From Liolophura sinensis (Eukaryota; Mollusca; Polyplacophora; Chitonida; Chitonidae), in contig NC_088304.1 of NCBI RefSeq assembly GCF_032854445.1, forward strand, positions 19,629,850 through 19,693,849: 64,000 nucleotides of DNA. The letters are read 5' to 3'. The position numbers and the translations under genes were made by a program. The notes under the pieces were generated by a model. The model did no database searches, was not told the origin of the DNA, and saw only the letters and a list, made by a program, of their open reading frames with translations. Each line of letters begins with the position of its first letter. Positions within the stretch are counted from its first letter, which is position 1. Positions 1-13,500 of this stretch are shown one piece after another.

Positions 1-1263
1 ATTTATTTGTTTATTTACTTGATTGTTGCTTGACACCTTGCTCAAAAACTTCTTTAATACTTCTGTGAGGCCATCCTTAAAAAAAAAAAAAAATTTTGGG
101 AGGTAACCCATCCCTATTGGAAAAAAGTAGGTTGTTGCCCAACTCCCTCTCCCCCATACCCTCTGCACTTTTCATTTGCTTCCTATGTCCCCAGTATGGT
201 AGTACATATACTTTATCATTCAATGGGTTCAATCCTAGATTTCTTTATGCCTTGATCTTTATGGGAGCTTGGTGACAGTAAGTAGTCAACGATGCTGGTG
301 TGATAGATTGCATAGCCTTAATGTTGCGGAAAGCCACTTATATGCGTGTCACATGATGCGCAAACTTGTCGGTGATTTACCAGTTTCACAAACTGACCAC
401 CATTGTATAACTGAAAAATTCTTGAGTGTGGCATAAAACAATAATCAGATATATAATACATCATCTATTGGTCACAGAAGTATGCCTGGAGTTTTTCTAT
501 ATTATCCTGTATCCTGTAAAAAAATCCTGTATTTTTATTTTAAACGTCCTATATTTTCTTCTATATATTTGCTGAGAGACACTCTGAGGGCTGGTACTTG
601 TTAGACTAAATATATATATATTGCATAGCCGGGTCAGTTGGCTCAAGAGCGCTGGTGGCAGCTACCATAAAATCACGTCTCGCAAGACTCCTGAAATGCT
701 GACTAAGCTTATTAAAATGTAAAGTAATATGCACCATATCAAACTTGTAACTTACAATCAGATGAAAGGATTAGACCTTTGCATACATGATGGTAGATTT
801 TTTTTACAGAAAGGACACTCTTCAGCTGTAAATAGGCATATTACTATAAAGGGCACTTTTTATACGGTAAATTTAAAGTGGTAGCATCAGATAACCAGGC
901 TCTGAATTAGCATAGTTCAAGGCCCTCATTGCACTCAGTGAAATATTTGCTGAAACGTTGCTGTAGGTGTTCTTTGTCTTCAGATTTCTGGAATTTCCAA
1001 GAAACTAACTTTCAGTTTCACTTTTCGTCTTGTTGATCTGTGTTCACTCAGTTCTTAAGCAGCTGCATCATACTTCTTTTGGGAATATTTGTATGTATCA
1101 GTACTTTCTCTTTCAGTTTCATTTCAGAATGACTTGTTGAAGATACCCATACTTTGTGAAGCTGGAGGTTTATGGTATTGTTGTGGTGACGGCGGTGAAT
1201 TAATGCTCCTGTTTTAACTGTTGTGATTATCTGTGCTGAGACATTCAGGGTCAGACAATCATC
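1..1263. other. Upstream region of the transporter gene
   Basis: AT-rich, with one diverged SINE-like repeat. A TATA-like stretch (tatatatata) near 610-620 is too far from the ATG to call a promoter. The 5' UTR probably includes the sequence just before 1264 (gacattcagggtcagacaat), but the transcription start cannot be seen. Confidence 0.4.
250..455 (+). mobile_element. Third SINE-like repeat, diverged
   Basis: Shares gacagtaagtagtcaacgat and the tail tataactgaaaaattcttga plus gtgtggcataaaacaa with 24,757-24,993, and the tail words with 50,470-50,510. Confidence 0.5.
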
Positions 1264-1581
1264 ATGAAGATTGCTATGGATGAACTAGTGAAGCGGCTTG
1301 GGAACCCAGGCAAGTGTCAGCTGTTCCTGTATGTGCTGTTAGGCCTGAACTACTTCCCTGTTGTCACCAACCATCTTCTTATGGCTGTTTTGGGGTCGAA
1401 AATTCCTTTCCACTGTGATGAAGACAGGAGTAATGGGTATTCCATGGCCAACATCACTAGCCAATCACAGAACACGTGTGAGGTGCCCAGCAAAGGCACA
1501 CACAATGGAACGACCAATCAAACACAGGATTGTACAACTGGGTGGGTGTATGATACATCTGAAGTCACCATTGTAACAGAG
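1264..1581 (+). CDS. SLC22-like transporter exon 1 (residues 1-106)
   Basis: Starts at an ATG (context atcATGA) and ends at a clean donor, acagAG followed by gtatgt, in phase 0. It encodes the cytoplasmic N-terminus, TM1 and the long glycosylated, cysteine-containing first extracellular loop typical of SLC22, ending TIVTE, which pairs with WDLVC in exon 2. The reading frame runs on 24 nt into the intron before a stop, so the open frame alone overstates the exon. Confidence 0.9.
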
Positions 1582-4500
1582 GTATGTCGAAATTCGAAAT
1601 TTTAAGCAACTTTTCAGCTTCGTGTAGCTAGAAACACACAAGTTAAGAAAAGGTTGAAGGATGAAAGAAATAAAATTACTATGTTTGATTCAAGGAATCA
1701 GGGTCATTACCATTCAGAATTTTACATGGATTATCAAAAATTTCCTGGTGTGCTTAAGTTTAAATTCTTGATCTGAAAATTATCACAAAATTTAACCATC
1801 ACTACATAATGCATGTGCTCTATTTTGGTGGTACATCTAACTATGTGACTACATTTCTCAGCAGTAATGGATAATTGTATTTCCATTTTTTTTATTGGCA
1901 GCTTTCGATGCAAAATTTGTTTTGACAATGGAATGTATATTTTTGGTTCCCATTCCAGGATCTTTCAGGATTGTAAAATATGTCCAGTACATATGAGCAG
2001 TTCAAGTAGATGAAAGAGTAACACATCTACATGCGCACCTCTACTTGTTTCAAACATCCACCTTTTAACATGTGATTAGAAGGCCACAGACCCCCATTAA
2101 TTTTCCCCGTCCAACAATGTTAACGTTTAGCACTGTAGCTCAGTTCCAAACATTCCCTGGCCAATAAGCTTTGGTGCATACCTGACCCAGCCGGTTAGAA
2201 AGAAGCCATAAAAATCTTGACATAGGTTAACCATCAAAATCTGGACCTTTCCATGCTAGCAGCTGGGAGGCATGCCTAGCAACGCCAAGGGGACGTCACT
2301 CGCAGCCTCATCACTCCCTGCCTCATCACTCCCTGCCTCATCACTCACTCACACCTTGTGTCCTCTCGCCCAGAATTTCAAACTTTCATCAATAAAGCTC
2401 ATACTTCTTCAAAGTTTAGACAGTTTCCAGCATTTTAATACCAAGCATGCACCTGTACACCAAAAATGGCCGCCTGGGAGCAAAAAAAGACTTTATACCC
2501 TAAATACACAGAATTACATTCATCCCTACAGAAAAACAGAAGTTGTAATGGGGGTCTGTGTGCAGAAAGTCACAGTTACAATTGTGTTCCCCCCCCCCCC
2601 CCCAAAGATTGTTGTTGCACACATCTTTCTGTCCACTCAAACAGTCTTGATTGTGTAATTATTTTATGAGAATGGTTGTAGCTCACTAGCTCACTTGGAT
2701 AAAGTGCGCAAACCAGCCTTAGTCATGCAAGTTTTGCAATATTTGGCGTGTGATATATGTTCTCTGAATATTCATGTTTTTTTTTCTGTTCTCAGTGGGA
2801 CCTGGTCTGTCAGCACAAGCACCTAGTGTCTCTCTCCACCACGGTATACTTCTGCGGGGTCATGCTTGGGGGTCTCATCTTCGGCTTCCTCTCGGATTAC
2901 TTTGGGAGGAAACCATTCATCCTCTTCACGCTCTACAGCAATTTCGCTGTGGGAATCGGAATGTTTTTTGTGCCAAGTTATGCAGTATTTACAAGTCTTC
3001 GCTTTGTACAAGGAGCCTTAATGCAGGTAGTTTGTTTTTCTGGCTGTGGTGATTTTTCATTGTCAATCTGGATCAAATCATATGTCAATTTATTATATTT
3101 GTGTGGGAGCCTCCGTGGCTGAAGTAGTTAGCACGTCAGTGCGGCGCAATGACTCAGGAGCCTCTCACCAATGCGATTGCTGTGAGTTCATGCTGGCTTC
3201 CTCTCCAGCCGTGAGTGGGAAGGTCTGCGAGCAACCTGCAGATGGTTGTGGGTTTCCCCTGGGCTCTGTTCGGTTTCCTCCCACCAGAAATGCTGGCCAT
3301 CGTCGTATGAGTGAAATATTCTCGAGTATGGCGTAAAGCGCCGATCAAATAAATAAATAAGTAAATATATTTGTGTGATTGTTGTTTACCAGCCATTCTG
3401 AAGTAGTTTTGTCAGTTTCATGGGTGGAGGAAAGGAGAGATCATGTTATACCACCATCGTATGACAAAGTCTATATACTGGCTCTGATAGCACAGTTGGT
3501 AGAGCGTACTCTTTGGGAGCAGTAGATCCAGAGTCAATCCTGGGTCGAGTCACACCTAAGACTTTACAAGAGGAAGTTGTAACTTCGTGTTCAGCATGAG
3601 GGGGACAGTGCAACGACTGGTTGACCTGTATCAGTATAATGGCTCGGGCGGGTGGCTTACTTGCCTTTGGTAAGTCGTCTCATTGAAGCAGCACTAGATG
3701 AAAGAGTGGTGGAAATCCGTCCTGCAACAAGGAGGTACATTACATGCCCTCTAAGAATTCCTTCGTCGTCATATGACTGAAAAATTGTTAAGTACGATGT
3801 TAAACCCCAAGCACACACTCGCTATACCTCCACCTATGATAGAAAGCCTGACTCCCGTGATGTAAGGAAAAGGACTTGAGTATTGGCTTTAACCACAAAT
3901 CAAACTAGAACTGCATGCAGTCTGTACTCACAGCCTTTAGCGTCCGACTTTCTAAAACTTTCCACTTTCTCCACCACAGACCGTTCAGATCTATCAGTTT
4001 TATTTTCTTCTGAAAAGACCTCATGTTTGTCTAATACAAGCAAAAACATAGGCATAATCTACATTAGACAATTAACTCTTAGAACACATGAATTGCATTT
4101 ACTGTGTCAAAACCAAATCTCGTATTTTCAATGGAAACAAAACTATTTCAACAATACCTGGCATCACAATCTCCCACAAATAAACCATAGTGTCCATACT
4201 TAAATCAGAATGAATTTTATAAGAATGGTAAGGAGTAGACTGGACTTGAACCCCAGGCTGATAGGACTGATAGCCTGGTGCCTAATAATTTCATGGTAAT
4301 TTAAGAAAAAAGGAGAACAGAGATTGGCAGGTATGAACTGGATATGAACAGGTGACTGCTAGGGGATGATTTTCATCGGGGCTATGGTGAAAGGCAATGA
4401 AAAGAAGAAAACAAACACTGCTGTCAACTAGCAGTGCTGGGTCAGATGTATGGAGAGATTGTTCCTTTGATCTGCTGCACCTGTCGCCAAACCACAATTA

Positions 4501-7500
4501 GAATACATGCCCTGTAGCCAGCACTCTACAGTGAACGCGTTTCATGCAGTCTCGCAGGAAGTATTTCCGGAGGGTTGGGGGTGGCGGTTTGGGTCATACT
4601 TCATATTTTTTATGGTTTTTTGATCATAAGCTGAAAAAGATACCACGTACAAAAATAATTCTTAGATTTGTAATGATTTAAGCATTTTAAGCATTTTCTA
4701 AACTTGACCTACTTTTTAGCTAATTTCATTGGTCAGTTACAGCATAACTTGCATACCAAACAGAATGTATTTTTACAATATAGGTACAACGATCCACCTA
4801 AAACTTGCAAGTGAAATTTCATCTAAAGATCATTAGCCATTTTACGGTAAAAGATGATTTAAGCTTGTCAATAAAATTCAAAATGGCTGCTAAATCATGT
4901 GACAAGCCAAACAGCACAAAACGTCAAAAGCTGCTTTATATGTTCATTGTTAAAAATGCCAGGGTTGTTTTTTCTACCTTTACCTCTTTTGGAGCTATTG
5001 CAATTTTATGTGCTGACTATGAATAAAAATGACAAGTTTTTAAACACATTTTAACGGCAGAACTGTCACAGGGAGCCCCGCGGCCCTACCAGTCAGAAAT
5101 ATAGTTGATCTATCTACTGACCAATTTTCAACTTCATTGCTATCTTGTTTTTTTAATATTCCACCATCATGTGAATAAAACGACCAATAGCGAGCTTCCA
5201 CATTTCTCGACCAGTTTGCATAAAATTTAAATCCTGAAACACCCATTAGTCTTCTACATGTATATCAATGTTCGATGCTATCGGATCAGCGGTTGTGGAA
5301 AACGATTTCCATACTTCTCCAATATGAGTCACAGGTACAGTTTTATACTTTAGCAGGTGGCTCAAGGGATGCGGTAATGCACATGTGTAGAAAGTTAACA
5401 TCTGTGACACACATTTTTCTCGCAAAACAAAAAAAAAAAACAGTTATCAGAGAAGAAGAAAAATAATCTGAGCAAGAACGAAGCTTGGAAGCCTAATAAA
5501 TATATAAAGAAATAAATAATATTTTCATGTAGTAAGAATAAGTAATGAAGTGTACCTGAAATTTGAATTAATACAAAAATTTGCCTTTTTATATATGTCT
5601 GTTTTCCTAAATGGAGCTTAATTTTGTATCATAATTTTTCCTATTGTCTTTTCACAGGGCCTGCAGACCACATCATACGCCATGGTCATGGAGTTATTTA
5701 GCCCTGCTCATCGTGCGTATGTCGGTGCAGCTTTGGAGCTCTTCTGGGGGTGTTCTTATATCATCTTAGCTTTAATCTGGTACCTGATTCAGGACTGGAG
5801 ATACATACAGCTGGCCATCACCCTACCCTCAGCACTCACCATCACCTACATATGGTAAGTCAGAGTTGTACTGGGGCTGTAGTTACATGATCTTAACTTG
5901 GATCTGGTAGCTGATCCAGGACTGGAGATACATACAGCTGGCCATCACCCTACCCTCAGCACTCACCATCACCTACATATGGTAAGTCAGAGTTGTACTG
6001 GGGCTGTAGTTACATGATCTTAACTTGTATCTGGTAGCTGATCCAGGACTGGAGATACATACAGCTGGCCATCACCCTACCCTCAGCACTCACCATCACC
6101 TACATATGGTAAGTCAGAGTTGTACTGGGGCTGTAGTTACATGATCTTAACTTGTATCTGGTAGCTGATCCAGGACTGGAGATACATACAGCTGGCCATC
6201 ACCCTACCCTCAGCACTCACCATCACCTACATATGGTAAGTCAGAGTTGTACTGGGGCTGTAGTTACATGATCTTAACTTGGATCTGGTAGCTGATCCAG
6301 GACTGGAGATACATACAGCTGGATATAACGCTACCTTCAGCACTCACCATAGCCTATATATGGTTAGCAATGTTCTGTTCAGCTAAATGCCTCCAACGAT
6401 TCAACCCATGTGCACTCACTCTTAAGTCTGTTGTAACGCCCATCCATTGGCATGTACCAGGATATGTCGTCCACAGACTTCTCACCCCACAGGTAAATCT
6501 TTTTGACATCTGTTACCCATACACTATCACACACCTGAAAATATGGCCAGCTATCATCCATACATGAGCATTGATCAGATGGTGGTTTCTCACTTCTCAG
6601 TGACATGCTGTTCATGGTTTAGTGGCAAGAGGTTTGTCTTTCAGTAACACTGACACACAAGGTGTGGGATCAGACCTGGTCTTGAACATGAAATTTGTGG
6701 ATTTCCTGCTTGCATTGTTTGTTGGGCCTTAGGGACAAAAAGTGATTTAACACTGGTTGAACACCACTTGTCTTCCACCAAAATGGTGTGCATATATTTG
6801 TAATATGGTTTGAATTTGCCAATGACTGTTAGTTATTTCGCCTTTTTTTTCAAGTAATGTGTTTTACTTGATTCTGACGATTCATCACCTATAACTGCAG
6901 ACACTAAAGAATTTTTTTTGTGAAGTTTCATTAAATTCTTGTCAGGAAAACTTAGGCATCAAAAGTATCATTTCAAGATCTGTGTGCGAGCTTCTGGAAG
7001 TGTGTTTTTACAAACCAAGGTGAAATAAAGTATTTGCCGTAGATTGGTGGTGTACTACCTTGGGCAGTCTTGAGCATTTCCTGCACCCATAAGGGTGATG
7101 GCCATTGTTTCAGTGATTATGTAACAGTTAAGTATATAAATTTTTATTCGCAATTTATCATGATTTTATCACTTTTATCAGGTTATTGCCCGAGTCGTTC
7201 AGATGGCTTCTGCTGAAGAACAAATTCCAGGCAGCAGACAATGTGATCAACAGGATAGTCAAGTGGAACAAGATCCCTTACCCCGAGGATTCTGTGACCC
7301 TGGTGAAGTCACAGATCAAGGCCATGTCAGACAATCACACAGTCAGCTACACCGTCGTGGACCTGTTTAAGACACCGGTCATTAGAAGGCGGTCACTTAT
7401 CCTCTTTTATAATTGGTGAGCTCATGTCGTACAGGTGAAGGTTCACAGAGCTATACCTAGAAGACAAAAACGCAGGTTCGGATGTCATACTTCAGGGTGA

Positions 7501-10500
7501 CATTGTGACCGTGCATGAAGAAGTGGTAACTCATAAGTCATACTGTCTGAGAGCTTTTGAGCCTCCGTGGCTCAGTTGGTTAGTGTGCTAGTGCAGCATA
7601 ATGATCCAGGAGTCTCTCACAAATGCGGTCGCTATGAGTTCAAGTCCAACTCATGCTGGCTTCCTCTCCGGCTGTACATAGGGAGGTCTGGCAGCAATCT
7701 GCGGATGGTCTTGGGTTCGCCCAGGGCTCGTCCCGGTTTCCACCCACCACAATGCCGCCATCGTCTAAGTGAAATATTCTTGAGTATGGCGTAAAACACC
7801 AATCAAGTAAATAAATAAATAAATCAATTTATTGTTGGTATGAATACAAGTTGATTAGTTTTAGCGCCCAGTGGTTATGGGGCCCAAAAGTTGAGTGGTA
7901 CTAAAAAAATGGCTCTTACATGTAGATATGGCCCTGGTTCAAGAGGGTCTGCAGGTGCATACGTGTACATACATGCACCAGTGCGCCTACATATTTGTCT
8001 GAGAGCTCATTATGCTTGTAGAAAATGTTGTTATAGTGTAAATTTGCCTTTGATTTACACACGTGCATCACAAAGTTATCGAGAATGTAGTTTATCAAAG
8101 GCCATGGCATTGATCTACATCTATGTAGATTTCTGAATTTTCCCTGTACAGATTTGTCCAAAATGTTAGTTGGTGCATGTAGATATTTTATTTTAGATTA
8201 TGTAGCCAGGTGCACTGCAGAGGTAACTTTTTGCCTTAAAAGCAAAGAACACATTTATGCAGCATGTTAATTGAATGAAACAGCTATGCTTAAGGTTAAA
8301 TGAAATACCTCTAGTTTCTGCCAGTAGTGCTGGTTATTTGAGCTTTTAACAGATAATCATCAAAGGCTTAGAAGTCACCTTCAGGCTGGCATTGTAACAG
8401 ATTACATATACGACACCGTGCTTAGCTGTGCTGAGTAACTAATCAGGGCAAGCCGTTCCAGATACATTTTGGAAGTCTACAGCCACGCATGTAGGCGTGA
8501 TGTGGCCCTCTGGCAGATCCCAAACTCTTCCTGTTTAAATTTGAATTTCATAGACCTTAAAATCCCTGATAATAACAATATACACATGCATTTAGCTGAG
8601 ACTGGAATTACTTTTAGAAAGTGACCATGTTTAAAACAGTTTCTTTTTGTAAAAAAAAAAAAAACAAAATAAAATTCCATACATTTTGTATGGCTCTTTC
8701 ATTTAAGGTATAGGTTGTGAAAATGTGTTTTTTTTCTTTAAAATTAGGCCACTAGGTTTTTGTAATTCATGAAAATCATAAAATGAAGTTGTTGCTGTCA
8801 GACACAGTATTGAACACTTTGTCCAAAACAATTTCATCACTTTGTTAGGGGTAGTAAGAATGGTGGTCTTCTGTCCGTGTGACAATCATTTGTTGTAATT
8901 TTATACAGCTAAGGCTATATGTACCAACCCAAGTGTTACGTTGTGACACTCAGATCTTGTAGGACCCACATATGTGGGAACAGTTGCACAGATTTTGGAT
9001 ATTACTGATGTGGAGTGAGTTCCTGCATATTTCTCAGTTTGATAAGTTACAAGCGGAAAGCTTTGAAACTGACCGGTGCTGTAGCAGAATCCTTCAGATC
9101 GAGAACTTAGCCTCGGATTTGCACAAAAACCTATTTTTGGTGCAAATTTACAGAACCAGCAATAGGACAATTTCTTAAGCCCTTTTGCATGCTATTGATG
9201 TGGTGTACGTTTTTGTGTAATTGACTGCTACATTTACTGCCAGAAAGTTGTTCAAACTGTCAGATTTTGTAGTATAAACTTGCAGCATGTGTATGGCACC
9301 TTGATTCAAATGACACAAAAGGCTAAGGTTTGTTCTTTTGCTAGCTCACAGATTTTGCATTCCATTCTTGTGCCTACAACTCACACTGATGGACTGCTTT
9401 GTATTTTATTTACATTTGTAACCTTTCATTTTGGTTTGCAGGTTTGCCACAGCTTTGGGTTACTATGGCCTGTCTCTCAGTTTTACGCAGCTGGCCGGCA
9501 ATAAATTCCTCATCTTCTTCATCAGTGGAGTCGTGGAACTGCCAGCTTACATGGCGTCCATTTATATTCTCAACAGGTAAGATTATCATTGCAGGTAAGA
9601 TTGTCAGACCAGATACATGTAAGATTGTCATCACAGGTACAGGTGAGATTGTTATCACTGGTAAGATTGTCATCACAGGTACAGGTGAGGTTGTTTTCAC
9701 TGGTAAGATTGTCATCACAGGTACAGGTGAGATTGTTAGCACTAGTATGATTGTCATCACAGGTACAGATGAGATTGTTATCACTGGTATGATTGTCATC
9801 ACAGGTACAGGTGAGATTGTTATGACTGGTATGAATGTCATCACAGGTACAGATGAGATAGTTATCACTGGTAAGATTGTCATCACAGGTACAGATGAGA
9901 TTGTTAGCACTGGTATGATTGTCATCACAGGTACAGGTGAGATTGTTATGACTGGTAAGATTGTCATCACAGGTACAGGTGAGATTGTTATGACTGGTAT
10001 GATTATCATCACAGGTACAGGTGAGATTGTTATCACTGGTATGAATGTCATCACAGGTACAGATGAGATAGTTATCACTGGTAAAATTGTCATCACAGGT
10101 GCAGATGAGATAGTTATCACTGGTATGATTGTCATCACAGGTACAGGTGAGATTGTTATCACTGGTAAGATTGTCATCACAGGTACAGGTGAGATTGTTA
10201 GCACTGGTAAGATTGTCATCACAGGTACAGATGAGATTGTTATCACTGGTAAGATTGTCATCACAGGTACAGGTGAGATTGTTAGCACTAGTATGATTGT
10301 CATCACAGGTACAGATGAGATTGTTATCACTGGTATGATTGTCATCACAGGTACAGGTGAGATTGTTATCACTGGTATGAATGTCATCACAGGTACAGAT
10401 GAGATAGTTATCACTGGTAAGATTGTCATCACAGGTACAGATGAGATTGTTAGCACTGGTATGATTGTCATCACAGGTACAGGTGAGATTGTTATGACTG

Positions 10501-13500
10501 GTAAGATTGTCATCACAGGTACAGGTGAGATTGTTAGCACTGGTATGATTGTCATCACAGGTACAGGTGAGATTGTTAGCACTGGTAAGATTGTCATCAC
10601 AGGTGCAGATGAGATAGTTATCACTGGTATGATTGTCATCACAGGTACAGGTGAGATTGTTATCACTGGTAAGATTGTCGTCACAGATACAGGTGAGATT
10701 GTTATCACTGGTATGATTGTCATCACAGGTACAGATGAGATTGTTATCACTGGTATGATTGTCATCACAGGTACAGATGAGATAGTTATCACTGGTATGA
10801 TTGTCATCACAGGTTCAGGTGAGATTGTTATGACTGGTATGATTGTCATCACAGGTACAGGTGAGATTGTTATGACTGGTATGATTGTCATCACAGGTAC
10901 AGATGAGATAGTTATCACTGGTATGATTGTCATCACAGGTACAGTCAATGAACATATGACTTGACTGCACTGGGATTCCTTATTTGGAGAAGTAAGATGA
11001 CCTGTAAAATGTCAATGTCACAGTCTCAGTGAATGTTCTAGTGTGAGTTCACTTTTAGGATGCATTAGCAAGGAAGTTGATGAAAACCCAAGTTAATCAA
11101 ATACATGTACACACTGTACATGCACATTTGGAGGTTTTGGAATCTAATATTGACATGTTAATGATATTGACATGATAATGATATTGACTTGTTAATGATA
11201 TTGATTTCTGTCTACTCTCTGGAGAGACAGCAATTTAGCTGAATGGGGATCTTTAATCTAAATCTAAATCTAAAGAATTCTTAAGTGTTTTTTTTTTTAT
11301 TTTTGTTCTTGGTTTCTTTATATTTCTGTACTGACATACATGTAGTATTTTCTAAAATAAATCTGAACAGTGATTTGTCCTGTCAGTTGTCTAATCTGTC
11401 AGTGTTTTCCTCCTCACCCAGGTTTGGTCGTAGAAAGCCAATGGCAGGATTCTTCATCCTCTGTGGTATCACTTGTATTGGGGCTGGTATGATCCACAGT
11501 AAAGGTAAGACATCTACATAACATTGTTTGTTTAATCTGATTAGGTCATACCAAAGACTTTGAAAATGGTACTTGTTGTTGTGGCCTTGCTACGTGCTTA
11601 GCACTGAGAGGTTAGAGTAAGGACACAGGACTGGTTGGCCCGGGTTTCAGTGTTATGTAACTGGGTGGGGTGTCATATCTGGTGTCTTTGTCAGGATACT
11701 TCAGTGACGTCATCAGTTTAGTGGCATGGACTCGCCCGCCACAAGAAGACACAGTATATGTGCAAAACACCAAAGGGCTCCTCGTCATCATATCATTTTG
11801 ACTGAAAAATTGTTAACATCTATGAAGGGCATTTAGAAGTTGAGTGGGATAACATAACGAGATGTATGGATAACAAGTTCTGTTTATTTGGAAGCAACAT
11901 TTCAGTATAGCTACTAATACAGTTATCAAGCAATGCTATTAGTATCTATACCGAACTATCGCTTCCAAATAAACAGAAGTTGTTATCCATATATCTCGTT
12001 ATGAAAAATTAAGTATGGGGTAAAACCTCAAGCATTTATACATATATGTTATCATTTTATGTGAGGTGACAAAACTGAGTATTACAAGTGTTACAGCTGC
12101 AATGCTGTCATGAACACTGCAGTAGTGTACGGCAGCTGCATGGTTTTATTTGACAGCTGTACAGTACTAGGAGCATAGTAACTAATACTTGTAATTATCA
12201 CACAGCACAGAACAGATGTAATCCACACAGCACCGTGCAACAGCCGCAAAGTGACATGTAGTTACCGCACAGAACCGTGCAACTGGTGTGCATTGTAATG
12301 AGATCTGGCTGTGTTCGTACAAGGGAGATAACACTGGGGGCTATGGTTTGTGTTGATATTACGACACTTATACGTCCGCTTTACAGTAATAAATTACTCC
12401 ATGTTTTGATTGTGTCCTTACATGCATTACCACAGGGACTGTTACTAGCGCAATAATCTAATTAATCTTACCAACTTCAGTTCTGTAAGTATGTGCTTTA
12501 AGGAATTACTGAAATAATACGACCTTTGTGACCTTCCCATAGAGCACATGTATGAAATGCATACCATTTCCAACTGAATTAAAATTCAGTCTGCAGTTCC
12601 AAGTGTAAGTCTAGATAGGCATCTCCTCTAGTTTATATATATTTACTTACCTGAATTATTTGTATCTCGAAGTTTATTTGTCTGTTTATGCTCAGACGCT
12701 AGCCTCCAGAACCTGTCCCTGGCCTTGTCTCTCATCGGGAAGTTCAGCACTGCTGGCCTCTTCAGTGTTGTGTTCCTGTACACAGCAGAGCTGTACCCAA
12801 CAGTAATCAGGTGAGCTATCTCCATTTTGTGTGTCTGTGTGACAGCACAGTTGTATTTTTGTACTCAACATAGCTGTAGGCCTCCGTGGCTCAGTCGGTT
12901 AGCGCGCTAGCGCAGCGTAATGACCCAGGAGTCTCTCACCAATGCGGTCGCTGTGAGTTCAAGTCCAGCTCATGCTGGCTTCCTCTCCGGCCGTAAGTGG
13001 GAAGGTCTGCAAGCACCCTGCGGATGATCGTGGGTTTCCCCCAGGGTGTGCCCGGCTTCCACCCACCATAATGCTGGCCGCTGTCGTATAAGTGAAATAT
13101 TCTTGAGAACGGCGTAAAACACCAATCAAATAAATAAATCAACATAGCTGTATCCAACGGGTGAGTTACCTCCCTTGAGTATGTCCCGGCAACAGTCAAG
13201 TTGTGTTCCCATTGGTGGAAACACTGTATCGAGCAGTCATCTCCCTTTGATATGTTTATGTCAAAGGCCAGGTATGTTCACTGTCACAAAGAGCACTCTT
13301 TGTGTACTAAAGAGCAGTGTGTTTGGTGATATTTAGATATCGTCTTTCACGTAAAGTTTAGCCGATAATTTCTGGCGCAAAGTTTAGCCAAATTGAGTTG
13401 CATGTAGAGATAACAGGGGAGAGTGATCAGTCCAGTGGAGTGCTACGTGGGGTGAACTTCCCAAGCATGGACTGAGAGCGTGGTGTTTATACACGCAATG

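Noticed and set aside
7560..7800. Short open frames such as SVSALAQRNDPGASHQCGRC across many sites
   Set aside because: These are translations of the main SINE and recur wherever it is inserted.
9399..10964. 521-codon plus-strand and 512-codon minus-strand open frames
   Set aside because: Both are translations of the 42-bp minisatellite, open because the unit is a multiple of three. The transporter frame itself stops immediately after exon 5.
12880..12960. tRNA gene (A- and B-box-like sequence)
   Set aside because: It is the tRNA-derived head of a SINE; no cloverleaf can be drawn and the same head recurs at many sites.
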